64,000 bases of DNA from JB111 sp052093225 (GTDB taxonomy: Bacteria > Actinomycetota > Actinomycetes > Actinomycetales > Actinomycetaceae). Made by a program: the position numbers and the translations under genes. The stretch spans positions 32,468 to 96,467 of the forward strand of contig JBQDDG010000005.1 of assembly GCA_052093225.1 (NCBI GenBank). Reading direction: 5' to 3'. Shown here in pieces: positions 53,920 to 64,000 of the stretch. Under the pieces are notes generated by a model. That model worked only from the letters and a program-made list of their open reading frames with translations. It had not been told where the DNA came from and did not search any database. The stretch's first letter is position 1, and each line of letters starts with the position of its first letter.

Positions 53920-55946
53920 GCGCCAAGGACTCGCGCAAGGGCACCTCGAAGGCCGAGCGGGACGACGCGACGCTGAGCGAGGAGGAGATCGCCGAGCTCC
54001 AGGACAGCGTCGGCGCCGGCGACTGGGGCGAGGGGAGCGCACCCCGGAAGGCGAAGAACTTCTGGCCCTCCCTCGGGCGGCTGTTCGCCACGCTCACCGA
54101 CCACAGGCTCGGCGTGGCCGGCGTCCTCCTCTTCGGCGCCGTCTCCACCGTCCTCACGGTGTGGGCGCCGGCGATCCTCGGCGACGCCATGGACGTCATC
54201 TTCGACGGGGTCCTCACGGGCACCGGCGTCGACTTCGCCGACCTCGCCCGGCTCCTCGGCATCGTGCTCGCCATGTACGTCGTCGCCTCGGTCTTCGACT
54301 GGCTGCAGGGCTTCCTGCTCAACGAGATCGTCATGAAGGTCGTCTTCCGACTGCGGGAGAACATCGAGGCCAAGGTCAACCGGCTGCCGCTCAGCTACTT
54401 CGACACCCGGCAGCGCGGGGACCTGCTCTCGCGCACCACGAACGACGTGGACAACGTGCAGGCCGCGATGCAGCAGGCGTTCGCCTCGCTCTTCTACGCG
54501 CTCATGACGGTCGTCGGCATCACGATCATGATGTTCGTCCTGTCCTGGCAGCTCGCGCTCATCGCGCTGACGGCGCTGCCGATCGCGGGCGTCGTGGTGG
54601 GGATCGTCGGCTCGCGCTCCCAGGCGCTGTTCGCGGCGCAGTGGAAGCACACCGGCCGCGTCAACGGGCACATCGAGGAGTCCTTCACCGGGCACGACCT
54701 CGTGACGGTGTTCGGCCGGCAGGAGAGCATGCGCGAGCGCTTCGACGAGCGCAACGAGGAGCTGTTCGAGGCCTCGTTCAAGGCGCAGTTCTACTCCGGC
54801 GTCATCATGCCGGTCATGCAGTGGGTGACGTACCTCGGGTACGTCGGCATCGCCGTCGTCGGCGGGCTGCGGGTGGCGAACGGGCAGATGTCGCTGGGCC
54901 AGGTCACGGCCTTCATCCAGTACTCCCGCGAGTTCAACGCTCCGCTCGGTGAGATGGCGGGCATGGCGAACATGCTCATCTCGGGTGTGGCATCGGCCGA
55001 GCGCATCTTCGAGCTGCTCGATGCGGACGAGCAGGAGCCGGACCTCGCCGAGAGCGCCGCTCGCGGCGTGCTCGACCCCTCGGCGCCCCGGCCCGGCACC
55101 CTCGCCCAGCCGGTGCAGGGCCGCGTCGAGTTCGACCGCGTGGCGTTCTCCTACACCCCGGAGAAGCCGCTGATCACCGACCTGTCCCTCACGGCCGAGC
55201 CCGGGAGGACGGTAGCGATCGTCGGCCCGACCGGCGCCGGGAAGACCACCCTCGTCAACCTCGTCATGCGGTTCTACGAGATCGACGCCGGGCAGATCCG
55301 GCTCGACGGCGTCGACACGGCCACCCTCGAGCGCAGCACCCTGCGCAGCCAGGTGGGCATGGTGCTCCAGGACGCGGTGCTGTTCGGGGGGACCATCCGG
55401 GAGAACATCCGGTACGGCCGCCTCGACGCCACCGACGACGAGGTGGTCGCCAGCGCGACGGCCACGTACGTCGACCGGTTCGTCCACACCCTCCCGGACG
55501 GTTACGACACGGTGATCGAGGACGAGGGCGCGAACATCTCGGCCGGCGAGCGTCAGCTCATCACCATCGCCCGTGCCTTCCTCGCGGACCCGCCGATCCT
55601 CATCCTCGACGAGGCGACGTCGTCGGTGGACACCCGCACGGAGGTCCTCGTCCAGCAGGCGATGGGCGCGCTCCGCACGGACCGGACGTCCTTCGTCATC
55701 GCCCACCGGCTCTCGACGATCAGGGATGCAGACACGATCCTCGTGATGGAGCACGGCGACATCGTCGAGCAGGGCGACCACGCCACGCTGCTCGAGGCGG
55801 GCGGTGCCTACGGGAGGCTCTACCGTTCGCAGTTCACCGAGGGGGTCGACCCGGACGCCGACGAGCTGGTGGGCGAGCCTGCCGGTGGGCCCCCCGCCGC
55901 GGCGGTGCCGGACGACGTCACCGACGTCGAGGACCCGACCTCGTGA
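53916..55946 (+). CDS. ABC exporter half-transporter B (consensus Glu, atypical signature)
   Basis: 676 residues. A charged 50-residue N-terminus precedes six TM helices and a nucleotide-binding domain. Walker A is GPTGAGKTT (K443) and Walker B LILDEATSS with catalytic E566. The signature reads SAGERQ (542-547) instead of SGGQ. Together with subunit A this makes one consensus and one degenerate ATP site, as expected for an asymmetric heterodimer. A Pro/Ala/Asp-rich tail follows the domain. Confidence 0.93.
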   Translation: MSAKDSRKGTSKAERDDATLSEEEIAELQDSVGAGDWGEGSAPRKAKNFWPSLGRLFATLTDHRLGVAGVLLFGAVSTVLTVWAPAILGDAMDVIFDGVLTGTGVDFADLARLLGIVLAMYVVASVFDWLQGFLLNEIVMKVVFRLRENIEAKVNRLPLSYFDTRQRGDLLSRTTNDVDNVQAAMQQAFASLFYALMTVVGITIMMFVLSWQLALIALTALPIAGVVVGIVGSRSQALFAAQWKHTGRVNGHIEESFTGHDLVTVFGRQESMRERFDERNEELFEASFKAQFYSGVIMPVMQWVTYLGYVGIAVVGGLRVANGQMSLGQVTAFIQYSREFNAPLGEMAGMANMLISGVASAERIFELLDADEQEPDLAESAARGVLDPSAPRPGTLAQPVQGRVEFDRVAFSYTPEKPLITDLSLTAEPGRTVAIVGPTGAGKTTLVNLVMRFYEIDAGQIRLDGVDTATLERSTLRSQVGMVLQDAVLFGGTIRENIRYGRLDATDDEVVASATATYVDRFVHTLPDGYDTVIEDEGANISAGERQLITIARAFLADPPILILDEATSSVDTRTEVLVQQAMGALRTDRTSFVIAHRLSTIRDADTILVMEHGDIVEQGDHATLLEAGGAYGRLYRSQFTEGVDPDADELVGEPAGGPPAAAVPDDVTDVEDPTS

Positions 55947-56102
55947 GGCGCGTGCCGCCGTCGTGAGCACCGTGACGGCGGCACGCCGCCCCACCCCGGC
56001 ACCAGGAGCCCCGCCTCCTCACGTCCCGGGACCAGCGGGCGTAGCGTGACCCGCGCGGCAGCCCGACGGGCCCGCGCACGAAGAACGGACGTCGGAGGAC
56101 CC

Positions 56103-58484
<2,382 letters not shown>

Positions 58485-58534
58485 CCTGCGACCCTCAGCC
58501 ACGCGCCATCAGGTCCTAAACCTGGATTCTCGCT

Positions 58535-58577
58535 GCGGGCGAGCTTCATCCGGCCTGAGGCTCGTCGCCTCGCCCGC
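58535..58577. terminator. Bidirectional terminator between convergent genes
   Basis: GCGGGCGAG (58535-58543) pairs perfectly with CTCGCCCGC (58569-58577). An inner GAGGC-TCGTC-GCCTC hairpin (58557-58571) is an alternative fold. It sits between the stops of the UvrA-like gene (+) and the aldo/keto reductase (-). Confidence 0.7.
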
Positions 58578-58621
58578 CGGCGCCTCCCGGGGCCGGCACG
58601 CCGGGGTCACGCCCCCGGTCG

Positions 58622-59446
58622 CTACATCTCCTCGTGCGTGTCGGGGTCGCCGCCGAAGAGTCGCCCGTCCGGGCGGCCGAGGGCGGTGATCGCGGCGATC
58701 TCGTCGGGGGAGAGCGAGAATCCCTCGACGTCGAGGTTCGCGCGCTGCCGCTCGGCGTGCATCGACTTCGGCAGCGGCATGACGCCGCGGTCGAGGTGCC
58801 AGCGCAGGATCACCTGAGCGGGGGTCACGCCGTGGGCGTCTGCGGCCGCGGTGACCGCCGGCTCGTCGTAGGGGGCGCTGGCCTTGCCGAGCGGGCTCCA
58901 GGCCTGCGTGAGGATCCCGAGCTCGGCGTGTACGGCGTGCATCTCCTCCTGCGGGAACAGCGGGTGGCACTCGATCTGGTTGAGCACCGGCGCCTCGCCG
59001 GTGGCGGCGACGATCTCGCGCAGGTGCGCCTCGGTGTAGTTGCTCGTGCCGACGTGGCGCACGAGGCCGCGGTCGCGGCACTCGAGGAGCGCCTCGTAGG
59101 CTTCGACGTACCGGCCGACCGACGGGTTGGGCCAGTGCACGAGCATGACGTCGAGGTGGTCGAGCCCGAGGCGGCCGAGCGAGCCCTCGACGGCGGCGAT
59201 CGCCTCGCCGCGCTCGTGGGCGCGGCCGGGGATCTTGCTCGCCACCAGCACCTGGTCGCGGGGGAGGCCGGAGCGCCTCAGCGCCTCGCCGACCTCGGTC
59301 TCGTTCTTGTAGTTCACGGCCGTGTCGATGTAGCGGTAGCCGACCTGGAGCGCATCGGCGACGGCGACCACCCCTTCCTCGCCCTTGACCGATGCGGTGC
59401 CGAACCCGACGTGGGGGACGGACGTGCCGTCGTGGAGAGTGAACAT
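58622..59446 (-). CDS. Aldo/keto reductase (AKR5-like)
   Basis: 274 residues. The catalytic tetrad is D41, Y46, K71 and H104 (YIDTAVNYKNE, VASKIPG, LVHWPNP). An NADPH-binding tail IPLPKS-type segment reads VMPLPKSMHAERQRAN. It reduces aldehydes or ketones; AKR5 members act on 2,5-diketo-D-gluconate and similar compounds. A -10-like TAGCGT (minus, 59453-59458) lies 6 nt before the ATG, inside CGACGC-TACGT-GCGTCG (59451-59467), again suggesting a leaderless mRNA. Substrate is not determined. Confidence 0.9.
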   Translation of the reverse strand: MFTLHDGTSVPHVGFGTASVKGEEGVVAVADALQVGYRYIDTAVNYKNETEVGEALRRSGLPRDQVLVASKIPGRAHERGEAIAAVEGSLGRLGLDHLDVMLVHWPNPSVGRYVEAYEALLECRDRGLVRHVGTSNYTEAHLREIVAATGEAPVLNQIECHPLFPQEEMHAVHAELGILTQAWSPLGKASAPYDEPAVTAAADAHGVTPAQVILRWHLDRGVMPLPKSMHAERQRANLDVEGFSLSPDEIAAITALGRPDGRLFGGDPDTHEEM

Positions 59447-59735
59447 GCCTCGACGCTACGTGCGTCGTGACGGCGGTGCACGACACGCCGGTGGGAGGGC
59501 TCGTGGGGCGCGCGATCCCAGGACTTATTTTTTTGATGGTCGTAACCTCTAGTTTTTCGGCCAGTGGGGTGCTTCACTGGGAATATCCGCGGAACGACGG
59601 TGATCTGCCGACACAACGGTCGGGGCACTGCCGCCGCCCGGGGAGATGCCGAGGGCCGTGAGGCGGAGCTGCCGCCGCCCTCGGGATCGCGCGCCGAAGT
59701 GCTTCGGCGCGTGAGGTGCGACTCAAGGAGGAATC
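59447..59735. promoter_or_regulatory. Intergenic region with an AT-rich island
   Basis: 289 bp between the divergent aldo/keto reductase and sugar dehydrogenase genes. Positions 59521-59560 are about 62% A+T with a run of seven T, striking against surrounding DNA of over 70% GC. A CCAGTG-N8-CACTGG inverted repeat follows (59561-59580). TAACCT (59543-59548) or TAGTTT (59550-59555) could be -10 boxes for the downstream gene. AAGGAGGA (59725-59732) precedes its GTG. Confidence 0.55.
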
Positions 59736-62700
59736 GTGGCCAGACGATCAACGGGCGCCAGATGGTTGCCCCGGGCAGCGGGGGCCCTCGTGGCCGGCGT
59801 ACTCGCCGTCCCGCTCGTGCTCACCGGGGCAGCAGCCCACCCGGATCACCCGGAGGACCCGCCCGCCGAGGGCGGCGTCACCGATCCGGCACAGGAGGGG
59901 GATGTCGACTGGAACGAGTACGAGCGCGTCCTGCTCTCGAAGGACACCGGCGAGCCGATCGACCTCGCGGTGCTGCCGGACTCCCGGGTCCTGCACACGG
60001 CGCGTGACGGCGTCATCCGGCTCACCGACCCGGACACGGGCGCGACCCAGCAGATCGCTGAGCTGGACGTCTACATCAACTCCGAGGACGGGCTGCAGGG
60101 CATCTCGCTCGACCCGAACTTCGAGGAGAACCACCAGGTCTACGTGGTCTACGCGCCGCGCGAGATGAACGGCACCTCGCCGTCCGGCCTCCCCTACCCG
60201 GAGACCACCCCGCCGGGCAGCGCCCCGGAGCAGACCGAGGGCACGAGCAGCCTGGAGGAGTGGAACGAGTGGCTCGGCTACAACGTGCTCTCCCGCTTCA
60301 CCTTCGACCCCGAGACGAACACCCTCGACCTGGAGTCGGAGGAGGAGATCATCCGGGTCGAGGCGCAGCGCGGTCAGTGCTGCCACGTCGGTGCGGACAT
60401 GGCCTGGGACGAGGCGGGCAACCTCTACCTCTCCACGGGTGACAACACACCCGCCGGTACGCCGGGGGCCAACGGGTACACCCCGATCAACAACGCCCCC
60501 GGCATGAACCCCGGCCTGGACTCACGTCGCGGCGCCGGCAGCACGAACGACCTGCGTGGCGCGATCCTGCGTATCGATCCTCTCGAGGAGATCGCGGACG
60601 GCGCCGAGGCAGGCCCGGGCTCCACGTACGAGATCCCCGAGGGCAACCTCTTCGACTCCGACGAGTACGACGCGGACCTGGTGCGCGAGGAGATCTACGT
60701 GATGGGTCTGCGCAACCCCTTCCGGATCGACTACGACCAGGAGACCGACACCCTCGTCTGGGCCGACTACGGCCCCGACGCCGGTTCGGCCGACCCCGAG
60801 CGTGGCCCGATGGGCTTCGTCGAGTGGCAGATGACGTCCGAGCCGCTCAACGGCGGCTGGCCCTACTGCCACGGCCCCAACGACGGTGGCGCGTACATCG
60901 CGTGGGACTTCGAGACCAGCACCGGTGGTGACCCGTTCGACTGCGCCAACGGACCGACCAACAGCTCCACCTGGAACACCGGCCTCGAGCAGCTCCCGCC
61001 GGTCACCGAGCCGCAGATCTGGTACGGCGACAACCCGGGCGACCAGCCCGAGGCGTGGGACGCGCTCGTCACGCTCGGTGGCGGCGGCCAGGCCCCCATG
61101 GGTGGCCCCGTCTACCGCTACGACGAGAGCATCGCCGACGAGTCGCCGTTCCCCGAGGAGTGGGACGGCATGCCGTTCATGGCGGAGTTCTCGCAGGACT
61201 ACGTGGTGGCGTTCGGGGTGGACGAGCTCGGCTCGGCCGGCTCGGTCACGAGCATCACCGACTTCCTGCCGAACGATCACCTGGAGAGCAACAGCCAGCC
61301 CATCTGGGACAACGTCATGGACATGGAGTTCGGGCCCGACGGCTCGCTCTACGTCCTCGACTACGGTGACGGCTTCTTCCGTCAGAACCCCGACGCGGGC
61401 CTGTACCGGGTCGACTACGCGCCCGACAACAAGACGCCCCAGGCGTTCTTCACGGCCGAGCCGATCTCCAGCAGTGAGGCACCGCTCGAGGTCACGCTCG
61501 ACGCCTCGGAGTCCCGCGACCCCGAGGGTGGCGAGCTCACCTACACCTGGGACTTCTCCGGCGACGGAGAGACCGACGCCGAGGGCGCGCAGGTCACCCA
61601 CACGTTCGAGGACCTCGGTCAGTACAACGTCACGCTGCGCGCGACCGACCCCGAAGGAAAGGTGGGTCTGGCCAACACGGTCATCACCGTCGGCAACACG
61701 CAGCCGGAGGTCTCCCTCAGCGTGCAGGACGGCGCGATCTTCAACTGGGGCGACGACATCCCGATGTCCGTCTCGGTGACGGACGCCGAGGACGGCGACG
61801 AGCCCGAGTGCCGGCGCGTCGCCTGGACCTTCGGTCTGGGCCACAACGAGCACGCCCACCCCGAGGTGAGCGGCAACGGTTGCGACTTCACGATCGAGAC
61901 CAACGAGAGCGCCGTCGAGCACGGCGAGGGCGAGAAGATCTTCGGCACACTCGTCGTCACCTACACCGACGAGCCGCAGGGCGAGGTCCCTGCGACCACC
62001 GGTGAGGCCACGCTCATCGTCAAGCCCGAGGTGCAGCAGGCCGAGTGGTACGACGCGGCCGAGGGCATCGAGGTCGTCAACGACGCGGGCGCCGACGCCG
62101 GCGCCTACGTCTCCTCGTTCGACGAGGGCGACCACATCGCCTTCGAACCGATCGCGCTCGTCGAGGCCGCGACCGGGGACCCGATCGACACGGTCACCGG
62201 TCAGGCCACCGGCGAGGGCACGCTCTCGCTGCACTGGGACGACGCCACGGCCGAGCCGTTCGCCCAGCTGGAGTTCAGCGGCGACGACTGGCAGGAGGTG
62301 ACCACCACGATCGAGTCGATCCCCGAGGGGTCCGGCACGGTCTACGTCACCTCGACCGGTGGGCTCGACGTCGACTACGTCAGCTTCCTCGCCTCCGGCG
62401 GGGGAGAGGACCCCGAGCCCCCGGTCTGCGAGGACCCGGAGGCCGACATCTCGGCGGACGACGAGTTCGACGGCACCGCGGTCGACACGTGCCGGTGGGA
62501 CATCATCGACCACGACCCGGAGCTTGCCCAGGTCTCCGACGGCGGGTACCACGTCACCACCACCGACGCGGACTTCTACGCCGGCGACAACTCGACGGTG
62601 CCGAACATCCTGCAGTCGCGGGTCGTCACCGGCGACCAGTGGACCGTGGAGACGACGTTCAGCGCCGATCTCGCCAGTGCCTACCAGCAGGGCGGCATCA

Positions 62701-64000
62701 TCGTCTACGGGGACAACGACAACTACGTGAAGATCGATCCCGTCTACGCGACCAACGGAAGCGACACCCCGCTGCGGGTCGAGCTCCGGAGCGAGATCGA
62801 CGGCGTCGTCCAGGATCCGCAGGACGACCTCACCGACCTTCCGTTGTCCGACCAGTACCACGTCCGACTGACCCGCGACGGGGACACCTTCACGGGAGCG
62901 TTCTCGACGGACGGTGAGACCTGGCAGGACCTGCCCAGCGCGGTCACGAACGACCAGGTGGGCGACGCAGGACCGGGTATCTACGCGCTCGGTGCCCAGC
63001 AGGCCGAGTCCACGACGGTCATCTTCGACGAGTTCCGGCTCGTCGGCGACGACCCTGAGCCGGTCGAGGTGACGCCGGAGGACGTGGTGTTCACCGACGA
63101 GGACGGCACCGAGAACGACACGTACACGGTTCCTGAGGTCGAGGGCGTGGAGTACCTGGTCGGCGACGAGGTCGTCGAGGCGGGCACGCACCCCGGCGAG
63201 GGAACGGTGACGGTCACCGCACGCGCCGCCGAGGGCTACGAGCTGGCCGAGGGTGCCACCACCGAGTGGAGCCACACCTTCGACAGCACGGCTCCGGACC
63301 CGGAGGACCCGGAGGAGCCGGAGCCTGTGCCGCCGACGCCGGGTCGTGGGTTCTACCTGAACGACGGGTGGGACGCGAACGCGGAGCACGAGTTCTCGTT
63401 CGGCCGGGTCGGTGACGAGGTGCTGGTCGGTGACTGGGACGGCGATGGTGAGGACACCCTGGCCGTGCGTCGCGGGAATGCCTACTTCCTCAACAACCAC
63501 CTCTACGGTGGCGATGCGGACGTGGAGCTGACCTACGGTCGCGACGGCGACGACGTGCTGGTCGGTGACTGGGACGGCGACGGTGCGGACTCGTTCGCGG
63601 TGCGCCGGGGGAACAGCTACTTCCTGTCCAACTCCCTGCAGTCCGGGGACGCGGAGACGGAGCTGGACTACGGCCAGGCCGGCGACGACGTGCTGGTGGG
63701 TGACTACGACGGCGACGGCGTGGATACCTTCACCGTGCGGCGCGGGAACACCTACTTCATCTCCAACACCCTGACGTCTGGGTGGGCCGACTCCGAGCTC
63801 GACTACGGCCGCGCCACGGACGAGGTCTACGTGGGCGACTGGGACGGCAACGCGACGGACAGCTTTGCGGTGCGTCGTGGCATCACGTTCCTGGTCAGCA
63901 ACAGCCTGACCTCGACCGTCGCGGAGATCGAGCAGGACTACGGCCGCACGGGCGAAGAGGTTCTCGTCGGCGACTGGGACGGCAACGGCACCGACACCCT
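59736..64000 (+). CDS. Secreted PQQ-type sugar dehydrogenase with PKD, CBM-like, laminin-G-like and 45-residue repeat domains (partial)
   Basis: At least 1421 residues; the 3' end lies beyond the window. The signal peptide ends near residue 34 (LVLTGAAAHP). Residues about 45-560 form a GSDH/sorbosone dehydrogenase beta-propeller: EDGLQGISLDPNFEENHQVYVVY, the CCHVGADMAWD His, LRGAILRIDP, YVMGLRNPFRIDYD and MEFGPDGSLYVLDYGDG. A PKD domain follows at about 566-650 (YTWDFSGDGETD). A CBM6-like segment is near 766-885, and a DUF1349/laminin-G-like domain at about 896-1105. From about 1200 there are tandem VLVGDWDGDGxDTxAVRRGN repeats resembling FG-GAP/VCBS Ca-binding blades. Probably an extracellular carbohydrate-oxidising enzyme. 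Confidence 0.88.
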   Translation, partial: MARRSTGARWLPRAAGALVAGVLAVPLVLTGAAAHPDHPEDPPAEGGVTDPAQEGDVDWNEYERVLLSKDTGEPIDLAVLPDSRVLHTARDGVIRLTDPDTGATQQIAELDVYINSEDGLQGISLDPNFEENHQVYVVYAPREMNGTSPSGLPYPETTPPGSAPEQTEGTSSLEEWNEWLGYNVLSRFTFDPETNTLDLESEEEIIRVEAQRGQCCHVGADMAWDEAGNLYLSTGDNTPAGTPGANGYTPINNAPGMNPGLDSRRGAGSTNDLRGAILRIDPLEEIADGAEAGPGSTYEIPEGNLFDSDEYDADLVREEIYVMGLRNPFRIDYDQETDTLVWADYGPDAGSADPERGPMGFVEWQMTSEPLNGGWPYCHGPNDGGAYIAWDFETSTGGDPFDCANGPTNSSTWNTGLEQLPPVTEPQIWYGDNPGDQPEAWDALVTLGGGGQAPMGGPVYRYDESIADESPFPEEWDGMPFMAEFSQDYVVAFGVDELGSAGSVTSITDFLPNDHLESNSQPIWDNVMDMEFGPDGSLYVLDYGDGFFRQNPDAGLYRVDYAPDNKTPQAFFTAEPISSSEAPLEVTLDASESRDPEGGELTYTWDFSGDGETDAEGAQVTHTFEDLGQYNVTLRATDPEGKVGLANTVITVGNTQPEVSLSVQDGAIFNWGDDIPMSVSVTDAEDGDEPECRRVAWTFGLGHNEHAHPEVSGNGCDFTIETNESAVEHGEGEKIFGTLVVTYTDEPQGEVPATTGEATLIVKPEVQQAEWYDAAEGIEVVNDAGADAGAYVSSFDEGDHIAFEPIALVEAATGDPIDTVTGQATGEGTLSLHWDDATAEPFAQLEFSGDDWQEVTTTIESIPEGSGTVYVTSTGGLDVDYVSFLASGGGEDPEPPVCEDPEADISADDEFDGTAVDTCRWDIIDHDPELAQVSDGGYHVTTTDADFYAGDNSTVPNILQSRVVTGDQWTVETTFSADLASAYQQGGIIVYGDNDNYVKIDPVYATNGSDTPLRVELRSEIDGVVQDPQDDLTDLPLSDQYHVRLTRDGDTFTGAFSTDGETWQDLPSAVTNDQVGDAGPGIYALGAQQAESTTVIFDEFRLVGDDPEPVEVTPEDVVFTDEDGTENDTYTVPEVEGVEYLVGDEVVEAGTHPGEGTVTVTARAAEGYELAEGATTEWSHTFDSTAPDPEDPEEPEPVPPTPGRGFYLNDGWDANAEHEFSFGRVGDEVLVGDWDGDGEDTLAVRRGNAYFLNNHLYGGDADVELTYGRDGDDVLVGDWDGDGADSFAVRRGNSYFLSNSLQSGDAETELDYGQAGDDVLVGDYDGDGVDTFTVRRGNTYFISNTLTSGWADSELDYGRATDEVYVGDWDGNATDSFAVRRGITFLVSNSLTSTVAEIEQDYGRTGEEVLVGDWDGNGTDT
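63339..64000 (+). repeat. 135-bp (45-residue) tandem repeats in the C-terminal region
   Basis: Repeats recur every 135 bp, for example GTCGGTGACTGGGACGGCGA at 63426 and 63561. At least five are visible before the window ends. Each carries DWDGDGxDT-like acidic loops suited to Ca binding and a YFLxNxL strand. Confidence 0.9.

Noticed and set aside
60522..63500. 992-codon minus-strand frame
   Set aside because: Antisense shadow of the sugar dehydrogenase gene, composed of Asp/Val/Arg/Gly runs with no domain.

Overview
This window is a high-GC Actinomycetota chromosome segment, most likely from the order Micrococcales. The supporting genes are an actinobacterial-type IHF (mIHF), RbpA, a single-chain PafB-PafC fusion, a helicase-dead PriA, HelY, a separate lnt-ppm pair, and a DUF222/HNH (13E12-type) gene under a LexA box. 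Genes are dense, operons use ATGA/GTGA/TGATG overlaps, and GTG starts are frequent. Two 100-N runs (39044-39143, 48425-48524) are scaffold gaps. No rRNA, tRNA, CRISPR array or insertion sequence was seen.

Layout. 1-7242 (minus): a 2-methylcitrate cycle operon prpD-prpB-prpC for propionate use, followed by a FGGY kinase / Zn-alcohol dehydrogenase / class II aldolase set for an unidentified sugar or polyol, with palindromic operator candidates in front of the kinase. 7335-10719 (plus): aroC, a fused shikimate kinase-dehydroquinate synthase, and a degenerate second shikimate kinase. 10925-13673 (minus): an NAD(P)-binding protein and the SOS-boxed DUF222/HNH protein. 13889-16517: SatD-like regulator plus membrane partner, then efp and nusB. 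16597-25259: pyrimidine operon pyrR-pyrB-pyrC-carA-carB-pyrF with a PyrR RNA site at its head. 25409-34427: mihF-gmk-rpoZ-coaBC-metK-priA-fmt-rsmB. 34474-38963: rpe, an FMN riboswitch controlling a riboflavin-type ABC permease and lipoprotein, then hisE-hisG and a PH-domain membrane protein. 39185-42323: DUF3866 and pafBC, divergent from one palindrome. 42311-48402: gdpd, tatA-tatC, a lipid-kinase-like gene and helY. 48810-51796: lnt-ppm-rbpA. 52162-58484: a heterodimeric ABC exporter and a short UvrA-like ATPase. 58622-64000: an aldo/keto reductase and the 5' part of a large secreted PQQ-type sugar dehydrogenase with PKD, CBM-like, laminin-G-like and 45-residue repeat domains.

Regulation is unusually readable here: an FMN riboswitch, a PyrR loop, a LexA box, a SigR/SigH-type promoter before rbpA, a three-half-site operator on the satD promoter, and about ten genes whose start codon lies 6-7 nt after a TANNNT -10 box, which suggests leaderless transcripts. 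Core enzymes (NusB, PyrR, PyrF, RsmB) carry low-complexity repeat extensions. The strongest biological lead is the riboflavin locus: the FMN riboswitch between rpe and hisE-hisG, where many relatives carry riboflavin biosynthesis genes, here controls a transporter with no ATPase gene nearby.
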